Assembly: GCA_001687465.1 (NCBI GenBank)
Contig: LVLI01000386.1
Coordinates: 62,001-126,000 of the forward strand
Length of the DNA stretch: 64,000 nucleotides
DNA from: Halocafeteria seosinensis
Lineage: Eukaryota; Sar; Bigyra; Bicosoecida
Direction of reading: 5' to 3'
Shown here: in pieces, positions 1 through 12,100 of the stretch
Numbering within the stretch: the first letter of the stretch is position 1
How the letters are laid out: every line of letters starts with the position of its first letter
Made by a program: the position numbers and the translations under genes
The notes under the pieces: generated by a model
What the model saw: the letters and a program-made list of their open reading frames with translations, nothing else
Database searches by the model: none
What the model was told of the DNA's origin: nothing

Positions 1-2290
1 CTCCAAAATTCATCTCAAGAAGACTCACCACCGGAGAACTCATGGTAAATTCATACTGCCACAGAGGATAATTGTAGTGTTTGTGACACCAGTCATTTTG
101 AATGTTGTCAAACCATCTATGGGAAAACCCGCACACCTCTCCAACGAATCCGTGGGTATGGTAGAGGTCTGATAAATCAACTGCGGCAGCCCGCAGAATT
201 GCCCTTCCGGGAAACGTTACACAGTCATACTCTATTGTGCGAGCGATTGCTGAGCTTCTGTACCAATAGTTGAGTGCCATCCAGATTTGCTGATTGCTCA
301 TCTGGTAGTAGTATGCTTCTCCTGAGATAGCCACGATTCCTGTTGCAGCCCCCTCGGTCGTTTTGGCATCTTCATCCTCGAACATTTCTGTGGTCTCAAC
401 CAAGTTCTCTGCTACTAAAAATCGTTCTAGAAAGTCTTCGTCTTCCAAAGAATAGGAGAGCGCCCGAGCAACTTGAGTCCAGACCATTTGAGACATTTCT
501 TTATCCTCTAGTGTTACTACATCACCAAAACTGAAATTGGAACAGCTTTGAAACGCTGCCATTACAAGAGCACACACACTGCCGTCTGATATGTCGATAG
601 CTGCACGGCATCGTCCGTTCGTCTGCCCAAGGTTTTCAAGGTTCTTTGAAACTGTTGCACACAAAGTGTCGGTGTAGAGTTTTGAATTCAGCATGGCTAT
701 CCGCTCGATACTGTTTAGTTCATGAAGCCCACATACACATTGGTTCTCTTCAATTAAATCCATGTCTTCAGAATTTGCCGATATAGTTTCTTGTACTACC
801 ATGAACCGAATCCTCACGTCGGTTGCCACACAATGTAAACTAAGCCTCATTCCTTTCTGCAAAGGGTGAACTCGGTCAACTAAAGGATGAACACATTGCA
901 CCCAATGATCTTGCCAGCCCCAAAGCTCCTCTTTGCGCTGCTTCTTGGTGCAGTCTGATGAAAATTGAGGCGTGTTCAAAAACATTGGCCGCGTACTGTA
1001 AACATGGGGCAAAGGGTCATTTCCGAGTTGCCAGTCGACCCCACCAATCGAACCTATGGATTCACTCAACAACGTCAAGTCCCACCATATTGCGACCACA
1101 TCTGCATTTCCCGCGCGTTCGACGGGAGTATTAATGACGACCCCTTCATCGGGGAGAACTTCGCCGCTCTTATCCACTACGTATCCTTTCCGCATATCTA
1201 CACGAAAACATTCAAATTCTCCCGACAGTGGTTCTATGTGGTTTCTGATGGAATCCAAGTGCACAGGCATCAGCAGCGAAACGGGGCAGGAATCTTGGTC
1301 AGTTTTTCCCATGGCCTCAACCCAATCCTTTCTAGATATTGGAATATTCACCGTTTTGCCTCCACTCGGCACTGTAAGTGATGTGTCTCTGGTATCAAAG
1401 AAGCTTCGACACAGTGGACTACTTAGTATTTGTCCGTATACTATAGCAGATTCTGGTATCAAAACAGGTTCTTCCACCAACAATTCTTGTCGAGCGTGCC
1501 GAATCACGGGAAGCACGGCTTCTCCCAGGAGTGCGCTATCCAGAATTTCAGATACCATTATATCACATCGCTGAGGAATATCATACTCTTGCGCATCAGA
1601 CCCTTTGGGGGCGACCGTAAGATCAGTGCTCTTCTTGGCAAAAACATCAACTGGACCAATCGGTTCCCCGTACACATTTTTCACTTCCTCTCCGGTAGTG
1701 GTTGTAAAGTTTTCTTCCACAGTTTTCTTTGCAATATAAGCCAACGATTCAAACATTTCACAGGCGTACACATGTTTTGCCCCAGCACGTGCTGCCATCA
1801 TGGACAGCAGTCCCGTTCCACATCCAACATCCAATACCACTGGAGCTCGTCCATGGCGTTCTCGAAACTTGGCAATCGCCGCCCGAAGTGCCGCGTCGTA
1901 TTTGACGTTCCTCTGCTTGTCTTTGAGCATGGACGCCATCTGACTAGTGGATATGGCTTCGTGGAATTTGGATTCCTGACTTGCTGCAGGATTCCACTGG
2001 AGTCCCCCGAATTGAGGGTCCAATGAAGCCGATAAGACCACTTGTTCGGGCTCATTCTCACTGCCTTCCACATTGATATTGGGAACAACGACGCTCTCTT
2101 CGGCATTGGCCGTCTCGAGAGCATCGTGCGCGTCGAGACCACTCCCGGCTCGATCGCCGGCGAGCGCACCACTATACTGCACAACATATAAAGTACAGTA
2201 CACCGCCCATTACTGTTGTACAACCAATGGTCAGAAATCATGATCCCCACAGAGATACGTTCGCCTTACCTTATTCGATCCACTGTACAT
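1..2290 (-). CDS. PRMT7: Protein arginine methyltransferase 7, 3' end cut by window
   Basis: PRMT7-type enzyme, which monomethylates arginines using S-adenosylmethionine. I read a 7-codon first exon (2290..2270, MYSGSNK), a 93-nt intron (GTAAGG...GTGCAG, 2177..2269), and then one open frame from 2176 to the window edge. The N-terminal module carries DKQRNVKYDAALRAA, the SAM motif I VLDVGCGTGLLSMM, and a double-E loop SEILDSALLGEAVLP that matches the PRMT7 form of this loop. Further on EELWGWQDHWVQCVHP matches the PRMT7 DHWMQCV region, and the frame continues into the second, degenerate methyltransferase module typical of the family. No stop codon lies in the window, so the C-terminus is missing. 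The first exon rests only on phase and splice signals. PRMT9 is the main alternative, but the linker resembles PRMT7 more. Confidence 0.87.
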
Positions 2291-2355
2291 TTTCTGCCTA
2301 TGGTGGTAGATGAAGGGAACGACAATACCTACTCTTGAATATAAGTGATGTTTAT

Positions 2356-5183
2356 TCACACAATGGCATGGTGGCGGTACAGGGAGTCGCGCACTCTATT
2401 GAAGTGATCCCCCACAACGCCCTCAATCGAAACACGCCCTGTTTGGGGATGTCGACGGACGACTATATTCGACTTCTCGAAGACGAGCGAGCCGTGCTTG
2501 AATTCACTCGTCATCCTGCGCTCTTCAGGGAGACGCCGTAAGCTTTCGCGGACCTGGGTTAATGGGATTAATTGGTCCCGGAGAAGTAGCGGATGATGAG
2601 AGTCTTCGTCCGTCAAACCCGAAGGAACGATTTCATACTGAGTTGATTTATCGGGTGATTGTTTCTCTTGTAATGCTGCGCTGAGATAAGTGACCCTGTG
2701 GTTGCCGACTGTGGCGAACCGCAGGGGACGTAAACTTTCTTTACCAAAAGTAGCTTCCATATACATCCCTCCAGTGGACAAGTCTAGTGTCTCTTTTGCA
2801 TGAGGGACATCTACTGTACGGCACTGAGGAAAGTTTGCACTGGTATTTCGGAGCCATTCTCCGGCTTCTGGCGAAGAATGCACAACGACAAGTCTGCGAG
2901 GATCTACTTTCTCAAGGATATTATTGATACTCTTTGCGTCGGCCCTTCCTTCGAAATTAATAGTCTTGACCCTACAATTCACGGTCAGCTCCAACTCCTC
3001 CACAATAGATTTCGTGGGCAGTGACTCCTCTGTGTCTGTCATAACCCTATCTTCCTCTGGATTTAGTGCTGTAGACACTGACGACTGCTCCTTTTCGGTG
3101 ACCAGTGCAGCAGCAACTTGTTCGGCGGTAGAGAAACGACTATGTTGCTGCAATCCTGCGTTGAACTGACTGGGATCAAGAGCATTACCCCATGGTGTTT
3201 CCTCAATTCCATCTGTGGGATCATCTGAATTAAACATTGCCCACTTAAACTTCAGTATATCCCTCCAAGAAGTAGTATCCTTTTCAGAGGGCTGCTTGCT
3301 ATCTCCATTTTGCATAGCTACATCCTCTGTATCCGCTTGTGCGGATGTGTGCTCAGCCATTTCACGAGCGATAGCCTCCTCAGTACGTTTAGCTTCTGTA
3401 TGTATACAAACGATGATTAATGAGTATTGCTACCGTTTCCCAAAAAAGATTCATTATCATTCTAGGGCGCAAGTGAGAAAATAATCAAGTAAAACATACC
3501 TGCTTCACGTTCCTCAGCTTGTTGTTTTAGCTGTTCCTTCCTTCTCCATTCATTGAGCTCATTTTCGGAGAGAGGCACTTTTCTCCATGACGTAACAGAC
3601 ACAGCTGAATTACTCCCCGATGGTAAGCCAATACTCCCGAGAAGCCCACCTGTTAAGTCCGAAAACGCTCGAGCGGCCACGGGGTCTGGTTCTACGTACA
3701 GCTCTTCCAAAGTTCTCGCAGTGGTTCCCTCCTCCGATCGTTGGAGTAGGAAAACGGCGTTTTTACTGTTATCGCACCATTCCGTAAATAATGTTCTCGA
3801 AAACCCGTAATCGAGGCTCGGTAACGATGTGACTACACATTTTGGAGACTTGATCTGTTTCAGCGCTTGCAGCGAGTTCACCACCTGGACATGTTTCAGA
3901 TCAAATGGGTTTTCGTTGTCTTTAACAAATTTTCTCACGATTTTTTCATTCATCCATTCCAATTCTGTCTTAACGAATTGTAAAATATTCTTCGCCACAT
4001 GATTTAGGAAAACAAGCGGATAATTTGGGTTCCAGGATTCGTCCAATCTCAATAGGAGTTCTAAGACTCGACCCGCACAATCTCCAGCAAATAATACATT
4101 ACCACCAGAACGTAGTGAGTATAGTGCTGCATTACTGATCGATTGTTCTTTGGACACTGTATTAGATTTTTGCATCATCGCTCGTTCCTTATGCAGAGGA
4201 TCTAACGCCTCGTAGGCATCTGTAATAAGTACTGTGGGATGTTGAAATTCAGTTAGAGACGCCAGGGACGTTTCCGCCACATGCAGTTCTGAGCGATGAC
4301 TCCAATCCACAGCGTATATAATATGCTCTGCGCCTTTGCTTATCGACCATATAGCTCCCCCTAGAACTCGACCAGAAGGACCTGCTACCAGCTTGATATC
4401 TTTCAAGTAGACCTCCTCAAAGTATCGCAATTGATGACACTGTCCGTCATACTCTACTTGTCGGAAAGCATTATCTATTTGATCCTGGAGGGAAAGTCAA
4501 CAGTAAAGGCATGTGTACATGTTGAAGATCGACGAAAATTTTTTCAGCGGTGCATGTCGGTGCTTACTAAAGTAATTATATCCACATCTCTCATGTCATT
4601 CACTGAGAGGAACGCATCATATAAAAACATCTGCAGCAGAATAACCGAGAATTAGCATCATCCACAGCAATTGGATAGTATTCCGAAAGAATTATCTTTT
4701 GACATACTTGGCCCATTTTATGGACTGGAATCGTCATCAGTACTGGTGCCCTGCATTTCAGCTGCAAACCACAACTGTTCCATCCAAAGCTATCGTAGCA
4801 TACCGACCCAATTGACCTAATCTTACCTTCCCAATGAGGTACGGAAGAGCCCCTACATGTGCTAAGTCTGGCTGAGAGATGACAATAGCGTCGATATCAC
4901 CAGCTACCTGGTGTAATTCTTTCACGATTTGCTCCTCAAAGCGTTCATCCCACCCACAATCCAAGAGGATTGTGGTCTTATCCGTGAACGACCCACTGGC
5001 ATCCTCTCCTTCGGACTCATATGTTGTGGTTATGGTCAGAAGATAACACAAAATCGACGTGTACGCATCATGAGTGCCGTACAATGGTGTAAAAGAGACA
5101 TTAACTTGCTGCCTCTGCTGGGATTGAGTCCCTCTACTATACTTCACCACACCCTTTTCCTGGGCTGATTTCCGGTCCGCCAT
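2356..5183 (-). CDS. CPSF2: Cleavage and polyadenylation specificity factor subunit 2 (CPSF100)
   Basis: Non-catalytic partner of CPSF73 in the nuclear mRNA 3'-end cleavage complex, with a metallo-beta-lactamase/beta-CASP fold. Five exons fit in phase: 5183..4804, 4750..4708, 4630..4568, 4484..3500, 3395..2356, giving 836 residues (human is about 780). Family landmarks are ILLDCGWDERFEEQ, AHVGALPYLIGK, TIPVHKMGQMFLYD, FVKTELEWMNEK and GFSRTLFTEWC, each matching the human or plant counterpart. Introns are 53, 77, 83 and 104 nt. The first intron boundary (GTATGC...TGCAG, 4751..4803) is the least certain. I start at MADRKSAQ, the first ATG. The stop codon overlaps an AATAAA (TGAATAAA), so the polyadenylation signal may begin inside the stop. 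Its 3' end is 65 bp from the PRMT7 start, in tandem. Confidence 0.92.
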
Positions 5184-5343
5184 CTTTGTTCTCAACTATA
5201 TTAACATATACCGTCCAAAATACCCTCAACACATACATGTGCAGTGTGTTTACGTCTCCAACCAGGTCCAACCTCTAGAGTCCCGGCTGGAGAAGACAAT
5301 CTTTTCGTTTACTTATATGTTCTGGCACCACTGCGACCGTGGC

Positions 5344-5364
5344 GCGTGGGACGCGTGGGACGCG
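5344..5364. promoter_or_regulatory. Tandem GCGTGGGAC motif
   Basis: Two exact head-to-tail copies of the 9-mer GCGTGGGAC (5344..5352 and 5353..5361), followed by GCG. A third copy in the opposite orientation, GTCCCACGC, lies at 6121..6129. The site is 160 bp upstream of the CPSF2 start and about 1 kb upstream of the MFS start. Repetition within one divergent intergenic region suggests a transcription-factor site; that role is inference. Confidence 0.35.
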
Positions 5365-6051
5365 TTTTTCGCCATCCCAATCCCAGGGTTGGTCCCACAA
5401 AATGTAATTGGGACAGACAGTGATGAGAAACTTCTTTTCGCACGATCATGTCTATTTTGGGGGATATACGAGCTTTCTGTAGCTCTCAAACCTACCGGTA
5501 TTTTCAGCCAGCATCGTCCCGTACTGCTGCGTACACACTGGTATCTGTCACATACAGTAGGTGTGTGTATACCGGAACTCAAGGGAATTCCAATTCGCTC
5601 TTTGGAGGGGAGCCAATTGCTGCGCCTCCAGTACTCCACCGCCATCAAGATGGCATAGAAATAACCATAATAGACGTTTTGCAATTGCCATAGACTTGCA
5701 ACTCCTAGCGACTTCGATTCTCTCAGTCTCTGTACAGTATCTACGGTGATTCACCGACGATCGAAGGAGCATCGACAAAGCCCAGAAAAGCCGAAGTTTC
5801 AACGTTGTCTATGTCAATATCTTTAAGCAACTGGTTCACCTCAAGTTCTACGTTCCTCTACCAGTAAAGTTATCCGCGTTTTCTTCACAATTCAGTGACC
5901 AGTGTGCCGTCTGGTTGAGATTGCTACAGGGCTGCGGGGAAGTAGAGTAGAAGTTGTACGCCGAATATTAATAGAGGTTACGCCGATAGTGTATATCGCA
6001 TGTTGGTACTTATTAGACAGTAGCACTAATGTACCTGATATGCTCTCATCT

Positions 6052-6098
6052 CGTGTCCCAGCCAACTTTTCAAGATCCCACACCCGGGATGGGACACG
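6052..6098. repeat. Inverted repeat CGTGTCCCA / TGGGACACG
   Basis: Nine-base arms CGTGTCCCA (6052..6060) and TGGGACACG (6090..6098) are perfectly complementary across a 29-nt spacer. The spacer contains a second short inverted pair ATCCC/GGGAT (6075..6090). The arms share the core GGGAC with the 9-mer motif repeated in the same region, so this may be a paired binding site rather than an RNA hairpin. Confidence 0.4.
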
Positions 6099-6370
6099 AC
6101 CCTCCTTGACAGGAGTCCTTGTCCCACGCGCCTTGGCCCACTGGCTGGAACATGCGCTGTATACAGGTACAGTGAGTGCATGGTTCAGGGTTGTGAGCGC
6201 CAGTGACCAGGAGTGTATGTTGAAGGCCAATTTACGTCATTTTGGCTCCATCTTCATTCGAATATCATAGCCAAAGGCGCTATTCGCTTTGGGGTTTACT
6301 GACGCGACCTCAAAAGTGGTGTTTGATACCATTTGGATTCGAGTTACATGCACCCTGTTCTGTCAAGCCA

Positions 6371-8048
6371 ATGGGAGGCAGTACGGCGGAAACCAATGGG
6401 TATGGCGACGAGACCAGAGGCGTATCGGAGCCGCTGAGTGGCTCACAAACAGGTGGAACCTATGGTTCTGTGGGTGAGAATAAACCGAAAACCACGGAGA
6501 AGAGCGCTTTCCAGAAAGATCAACAGAAAAAGCGATGGATGTTAGCAATTTCGGCACACACAGTTATTCTCATCTTAGGCCTCCGCTACACAGCACCCGT
6601 GTGGCTGCCTGATATTAAGGACCAACTTTCGCTGACACAGGCTCAAATGAGTATCGTGGGTTTCTGCTTGTACGCTGGATCACTTGTCGTTGGCATTCCT
6701 ATCAACAGAACACTACAGAGGTTTTTCGGGAAGACGGCCGCATTCTGGATAGCGGCAATGTGCGCACCGCTGGGCTATTTGTATCTCCACTTTGCTCTGG
6801 TGAAGGGGATCAAAAACGTGATCCCTCTGTACATCATCAGCGTGGTTGTGGGGTACACCACTGGTGGTTCCTATATCACAATCCTGGAACTTTTGACAGA
6901 GAGGCTGGGAAACGCTTACTTGCCCATCCTAAGTGGTTCCACGAACCTCTGTTATAGTCTTGGTGGTGTCACAGGATGTCTCGGTTACATGCACAATCAC
7001 AATACCGAAAAATTCCTACTTGCGTTATCGGTGCTGCATTTTATTGTTTGGATCCCTATTGGGATCACACAATACCTTCGAGATCGAGTTATTCCCCAAG
7101 ATCCGAAAGACTCGGAGAAAGCGGATGGTACGAAAGAAATAGAAAAAGACGCCGAGGATCACGAGGATGCGGAGGTTCCCAATGGTTACTCCCAAGAATA
7201 TGACGATAAAAAGCCTTTAACATCGGAAAGTCAGGACAAGGCAATGGAAGGGACCCAAGCTTCGATAATTCAGTCCTATAAACGCATTGGGAAACTTCCC
7301 TCGTATTACTTCGTCATGGTATCGATGTTCTTGATGTATGGTGTCATGACGTCGATTGCAACGAACTTGGGAAGCATGGCCGTTTCGCTTGGAGCATCAG
7401 CTGAACAAGTAAGTTTGGGTGCGTTTCTGTACTGCTCTCGGATTCCAGTCTAAGTACACCTGAAACCTGCAGGTTAATCAAACCATCTTGATTATGATGG
7501 GTGCGCAAGGCGTCGGTCGCATGGCAGTTTTGGCAGCCAACAGTTTCGTCAAATACCATATATCCGGTCGAACGAGCATGGTGCCTGGCCGGGTACCAAA
7601 TGCTGGTCTCCTCGTTTGTATCTTCATCGGCACAGTCTTAGTGATAGCATGCAGTTTGGGCGCTGCTCGAGACTGGACTAACGTGCAGCAACTCGCAGGT
7701 TTCAGTGTTGTATATGGCTTCGTCTACGGTATGATGTGGGTTCTGAGTCCTCAGATATCTCAGTTCGTGGACACAGACGGTACACTTGTAGCCATTCTCC
7801 TCATGACGATCTTCCCATTCGCGGGTGTAGGAGCGCTGGTGTTTCATCTGATTGTCGGAAATCTCTACGACAATTACCATGGGACTAGCAAGGGTGATAA
7901 CGGCGCGTTGCAATGTGATGGTACGGGCTGCTTCCAAGCAGGCTTTGGCGTATGGACCGCAGGCGCTGGAATCTTGCTGGGACTTTCAGTTCTGTATATC
8001 TTTTTCCACTACAAGCGTACACGGGATATCTGGACTGCTCCAACTTAA
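6371..8048 (+). CDS. Major facilitator superfamily transporter
   Basis: Multi-pass membrane transporter of the MFS, closest in appearance to nodulin-like/monocarboxylate-type members. The substrate is unknown. Two exons, 6371..7408 and 7473..8048, flank a 64-nt intron (GTAAGT...TGCAG), giving 537 residues. A hydrophilic N-tail of about 55 residues precedes the first membrane segment. The TM1-TM2 region has RYTAPVWLPDIKDQLSLTQA followed by a glycine-rich helix. A charged loop of about 70 residues (EKADGTKEIEKDAEDHEDAE) separates the N- and C-terminal halves, as expected for the central cytoplasmic loop. An in-frame upstream ATG at 6242 would add 43 residues; I chose 6371 because the sequence before it looks non-coding. 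Confidence 0.82.
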
Positions 8049-8205
8049 ACTAGTGAAGGTATTTAAGTATATATCAGAGAAGTGCCATATCCTGGTGTTT
8101 ATTAGTTAGATCGAAATCTTTGGGTTGTGTTTCAATTGGTGCTGAGAGAAAACTTGAGGTGTTCTTTTTAGAATATTACACCACGCGCATAATTTTTCAT
8201 TCTTA

Positions 8206-9158
8206 GTGCCTCTTTCCATCAGCACAAGGAAAATGAAGTGTTATTATCGCGATCTACATGATCTTCGAGACGACAGTGTCTCCTACAATAGTCTGGCTCT
8301 GGAAGAGGGAGTAAGAATTCCTGCGTATCATGAAGTATGTCCGGTGGATTCCTCGAGGGTTTGCCTTTTCCATTTAACCGACTCAATGGTGATATGAACA
8401 CTTCATCTTCAGATATGGACGTTCCAAGATGGAGATCCTGACGCTACTATTCGAGATTGGGAGAAGTTGATGAGAGCTGTATACAGCCCCGAGAAGGACT
8501 CAATTCCTCTCCAGATGTGGTTTCCAGGACTTGTCGATGCTTCCTCAAATCAAAGTGCGCATGGTGATGGTCATTCCGAGAGTGATAAACCTCCAGATGC
8601 TGCCTACTTGAGGAACGAAATCCTAACGCGCTCCGATTTCGATTCCTCCGGCATGTTTTTCATTACTCAGAGGTGCGTGAGACGCGAAAATCATCGTATG
8701 CGTCTTTTTGAGCTATGAAGTAATGCCCTCCAACGTGATGTGCAAGCAGGAGTACGCTGGTAGGCTCGGCCATCGCCTTCGCACCGCCGTCCTCCGAGGA
8801 ATCGGAAGTAAAATGGTTGACAGTTCACCCGGACCATAGAAGACATGGTGTAGGGACAGCATTGGTGTGTGGTACAGTGGGTGCTGAGCGTCTCGATGCA
8901 CGCTGACCAACGTCAAGGAGTTGGATATGCTTCTATTGCCTTGCAGATGGATTTGTGTTGCAACTACTTGTCAAGGAAATGCAAACGGAATTGGGTAACG
9001 ATGGAAATTGAAGACGATAATGAGAGCGCTCACAAGTTCTTAGCGTACCATGGTAAGCTGAACGATGCAATATAAGTAGTTGCGGGTTAGATCGGATATT
9101 TTATGTATGGCTATGGAACCAAGATGCAGGATTCAAAAAGAAAGAAGGAATGTCCTGA
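8206..9158 (+). CDS. GNAT-family N-acetyltransferase
   Basis: Small acyl-CoA-dependent N-acetyltransferase of unknown acceptor. Five exons stay in phase: 8206..8334, 8413..8672, 8750..8864, 8947..9052, 9091..9158 (225 residues). The diagnostic part is MFFITQRSTLVGSAIAFAP, then KWLTVHPDHRRHGVGTALM. The RRHGVG element is the acetyl-CoA pyrophosphate-binding loop (Q/RxxGxG/A), followed by helix DLCCNYLSRKCKRNW, strand VTMEIEDDNESA and a C-terminal AGFKKKEGMS. Introns are 78, 77, 82 and only 38 nt. The 38-nt one (9053..9090, GTAAGC...GGTTAG) is required because read-through meets a stop at once. The gene is convergent with MSH6; the two stop codons are 13 bp apart. Start could also be the Met at 8233. 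Confidence 0.78.
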
Positions 9159-9171
9159 AGCAGAAGACAGA

Positions 9172-12100
9172 TCACTCTCCGCTCTTCGAAAGATTTTGGG
9201 CTTCACTCCAAAAGGATAGGATAACAGCATCGTCAAGACCGTTTACGACTTCTTCCGGGTTATTTATTTCAGTGCTGTTTTGTATTCCGGTTACCGAGAG
9301 GAAACGTTCAAGAAGCTGCGATGCTCCATACGGGCTGACGGAAGTCGAACGAGCCTGTGTTGGCGAACTGTCCTGCTCGCATTGCCGCTTTTCCCCTACT
9401 CTAGGCCTTTTCTCCAGTTCCATTACCGTTTCTAGAGATTTTTCAAACTCCTCGGACTTTTCTTTGGCCCGCTGGATGACCTCTTCAGGAAGCCGGGCTA
9501 AACGGGCTACGTTTAATCCATAGCTCTTAGGACAGGCTCCATGTTTCAAACGATATAGAAACGTCACGGAAGAAGCGGTATCCTTTCCGTCCTCCACCAT
9601 GCAGTCCATGTGCGCCATGTCTACCTTCGGGTCTTGTTCGAATTCTTCACACAGCGTGTGATAGTGAGTGGCAAAGAGAGTTCTTGTCCCCACTTTCTTT
9701 GTCAAATTCCTTGTCACGGCGTACGCGATGGCGTTTCCGTCGAATGTGGACGTCCCTCTCCCAAGTTCATCCAAAATAACCAGTGATTGCGAGGAAGCAC
9801 TATGCAGGATTGTAGACGTTTCTGCTAATTCTACAAAGAAGGTCGACTGGCCTGCCAAAATGCGATCACTTGCTCCCACCCTCGTAAATATGCGGTCAAC
9901 AGGGGTTAAGCGAATTGCTTCTGCAGGAACGTAACCCCCTATCTGGGCCAAAATGGTTGCCATGCACGTTTGCCGTAGCAAGGTACTCTTTCCGCCCATG
10001 TTCGGACCTGTCAGTAGAACACAAGGGGCTTCCTTAGCATTTACACCTCGCCCACCAGCAGAGGGGGCAGTTTTTGAGGCGTCCAGTGGTCTCTCCTTCC
10101 CTAGAACGACATCGTTCGGAACGTAGCTGCTAAACCCAAGGGTGCTACCTGAGCCATCTTGCAGGCCCACTGTAATACAAGGGTGGCGTCCAGCCTTGAT
10201 GTCGGAAAATGCCTCTGTCGATGTGGGCCAAAGCTCGGCCAGTTTGCTCTGTTCTTTGGCATCCTCGTGACAAACGAATTGCGGACGGCACATCATTCCA
10301 GCACCATCTCCGTGCTGGCTCCAATATGCTAAAGCTAACAAAGCATCCAATATCCCTACACACGTAGTAGCAGCACTCCAGGCCCCACGATGTGCGTCAA
10401 ATCGCTCGAACAGTGCACGTGTAGAATCGCGGAGTGCATCTTCGCGTCGCTTTTCCGCGGCTTCCAGTTCTTCCAAATACTCTTTTATCTCCGGAGTCCA
10501 GAAACGCCGTACCGGATCCTTTCCCTTCCGTTGGCTCTTAACTTCGTAACTGTTAGGTACCTTGGATGCCATGTTTTCTGGGATCTCCAGAAGAAACCGG
10601 TCCTTCATCATATCTATATATTTAATCTTCCATCCGATTAACTTTTCCTGACTCTTTCTAAAGTCTTCCAATTTCTCTTTAATATCCCGAATTTCATCAC
10701 AGGCTGCATCGTAGGCATTATCTACACCACGCCGAGGCACAACGTATCCATATTTCTCTGCCTCCTTCGGATCGAAGGCATTGTCGAAGAATTGCAAAAT
10801 ATCCGACAGATCAGGCAACGCTCGGTACACCAACTCATTCAATAAACGGGAAACAACACCCGGGTGCACTGATGTGTTATCCACAAACAAATTCCTAATT
10901 TTCTGTATAGTATGAAAACCTCGGAGAGCTGTTGTGAGATCCCTCATTCTCCTCTTGGAATATGTTTCGGCTTCATACATCATGGCTCTAGCCTGGGGAT
11001 GTTCAGTTGCCAAGTGCTTACTAGAGTTTCGGTGTATCCTAGCCAATATTCTCTCTAGATCCGGCATACCAGACAGCATAGAGCGGACCTTGTCTGCTTT
11101 GCCTTGTATATCTTCAACAGAGCTTGCATCGACGCTGTCTTCCTCAGCAAGCAATAGTCCTGCTTTGCACAGAGCTTTTTGCGATTCAACTTGGCCAGAC
11201 GCAGGGAAGTTTCCCATCAGGTTCTCAACCGCACAGAGGCGTTTTTCAATATCTTGCACTCGGTAGAGCGGTTTTGTCACCCATTCCCGGAGAATGCGGC
11301 GCCCGAAAGCACTAAACGCACCATCTAGAATTGAGAATAGCGTTCCTTTCGTACCTCCGTCGTAGGAATTTTCCAAGATTTCTAGGTTCAGCAGCGTGTT
11401 TGCGTCCATGGACATCTTGTCGCATTGCTCCGTTTCCCGTCGAAGCTGCGTCGCAGCAGCAGATACCTGTAAAAAGAATTCCGTCGCTAGACTGCTCCGC
11501 TCTTGTAGGATACCTCTAAGAGAACTACTTACAACGTCGACGACACCCTCTTCCAGCTCAACGGCCTCTTCCGCTTGCTCTTCCCCGTTGGTCTCTTTAG
11601 CCGGCTCAGAGAGCACGGGCTCCCACTGCACCCCTCTATTGTGTGAGTATGAAGCAAATCGCTTTGCGGTCAACAGTTCTCGTTCAATCAAGCATCTTTG
11701 CAGATGATAGAGCACACTACCGAAGGAGTATAGAGCTAATACACCTAAACAGCGTTCCGTTTCCTCTTCATTACTCCCCGGGAGGTGAGATTCCCAGCTA
11801 TGCCGCTGCGCATTCTGTACTGCAGCTCTCAAGGACCAGGGTAGCTTATCCAAGTTATCTGAGCCGAAGTCATCTTCCTGGGAGACCTCCTGTTCTGCTG
11901 TACCGAAATAATTTCGATGAATACAACTAGCAATAGCGGCCTTCGGCGAGTATGTTTCACCTGTATACTTCTTCGGAAGATTTACCCCAGATTGTTTTGA
12001 ATTGCTCGGCTTAATAGCATTAGGGGGGATCTCTTCATTGTTCAGTTCCGTACGTACGCTACCAGCTGCATCATAGCGTAGAAAACGTTGAGTTATCTCA

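Larger units (their letters stand above)
5184..6370. other. Intergenic region between divergent CPSF2 and MFS genes
   Basis: About 1.2 kb between two divergently transcribed genes. Open frames here have no recognisable domain and no codon-level support on either strand. The notable content is a repeated GCGTGGGAC motif and a hairpin, listed separately. I see no RNA gene. Confidence 0.6.

Noticed and set aside
965-2250. Several long plus- and minus-strand open frames overlapping the first 2.2 kb
   Set aside because: They are out of frame with, or antisense to, the PRMT7 coding sequence, which carries the recognisable motifs.
5239-5802. Overlapping open frames of 80-139 codons on both strands upstream of CPSF2
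   Set aside because: No domain, mutually overlapping, and containing the repeated GCGTGGGAC motif; more likely regulatory DNA.
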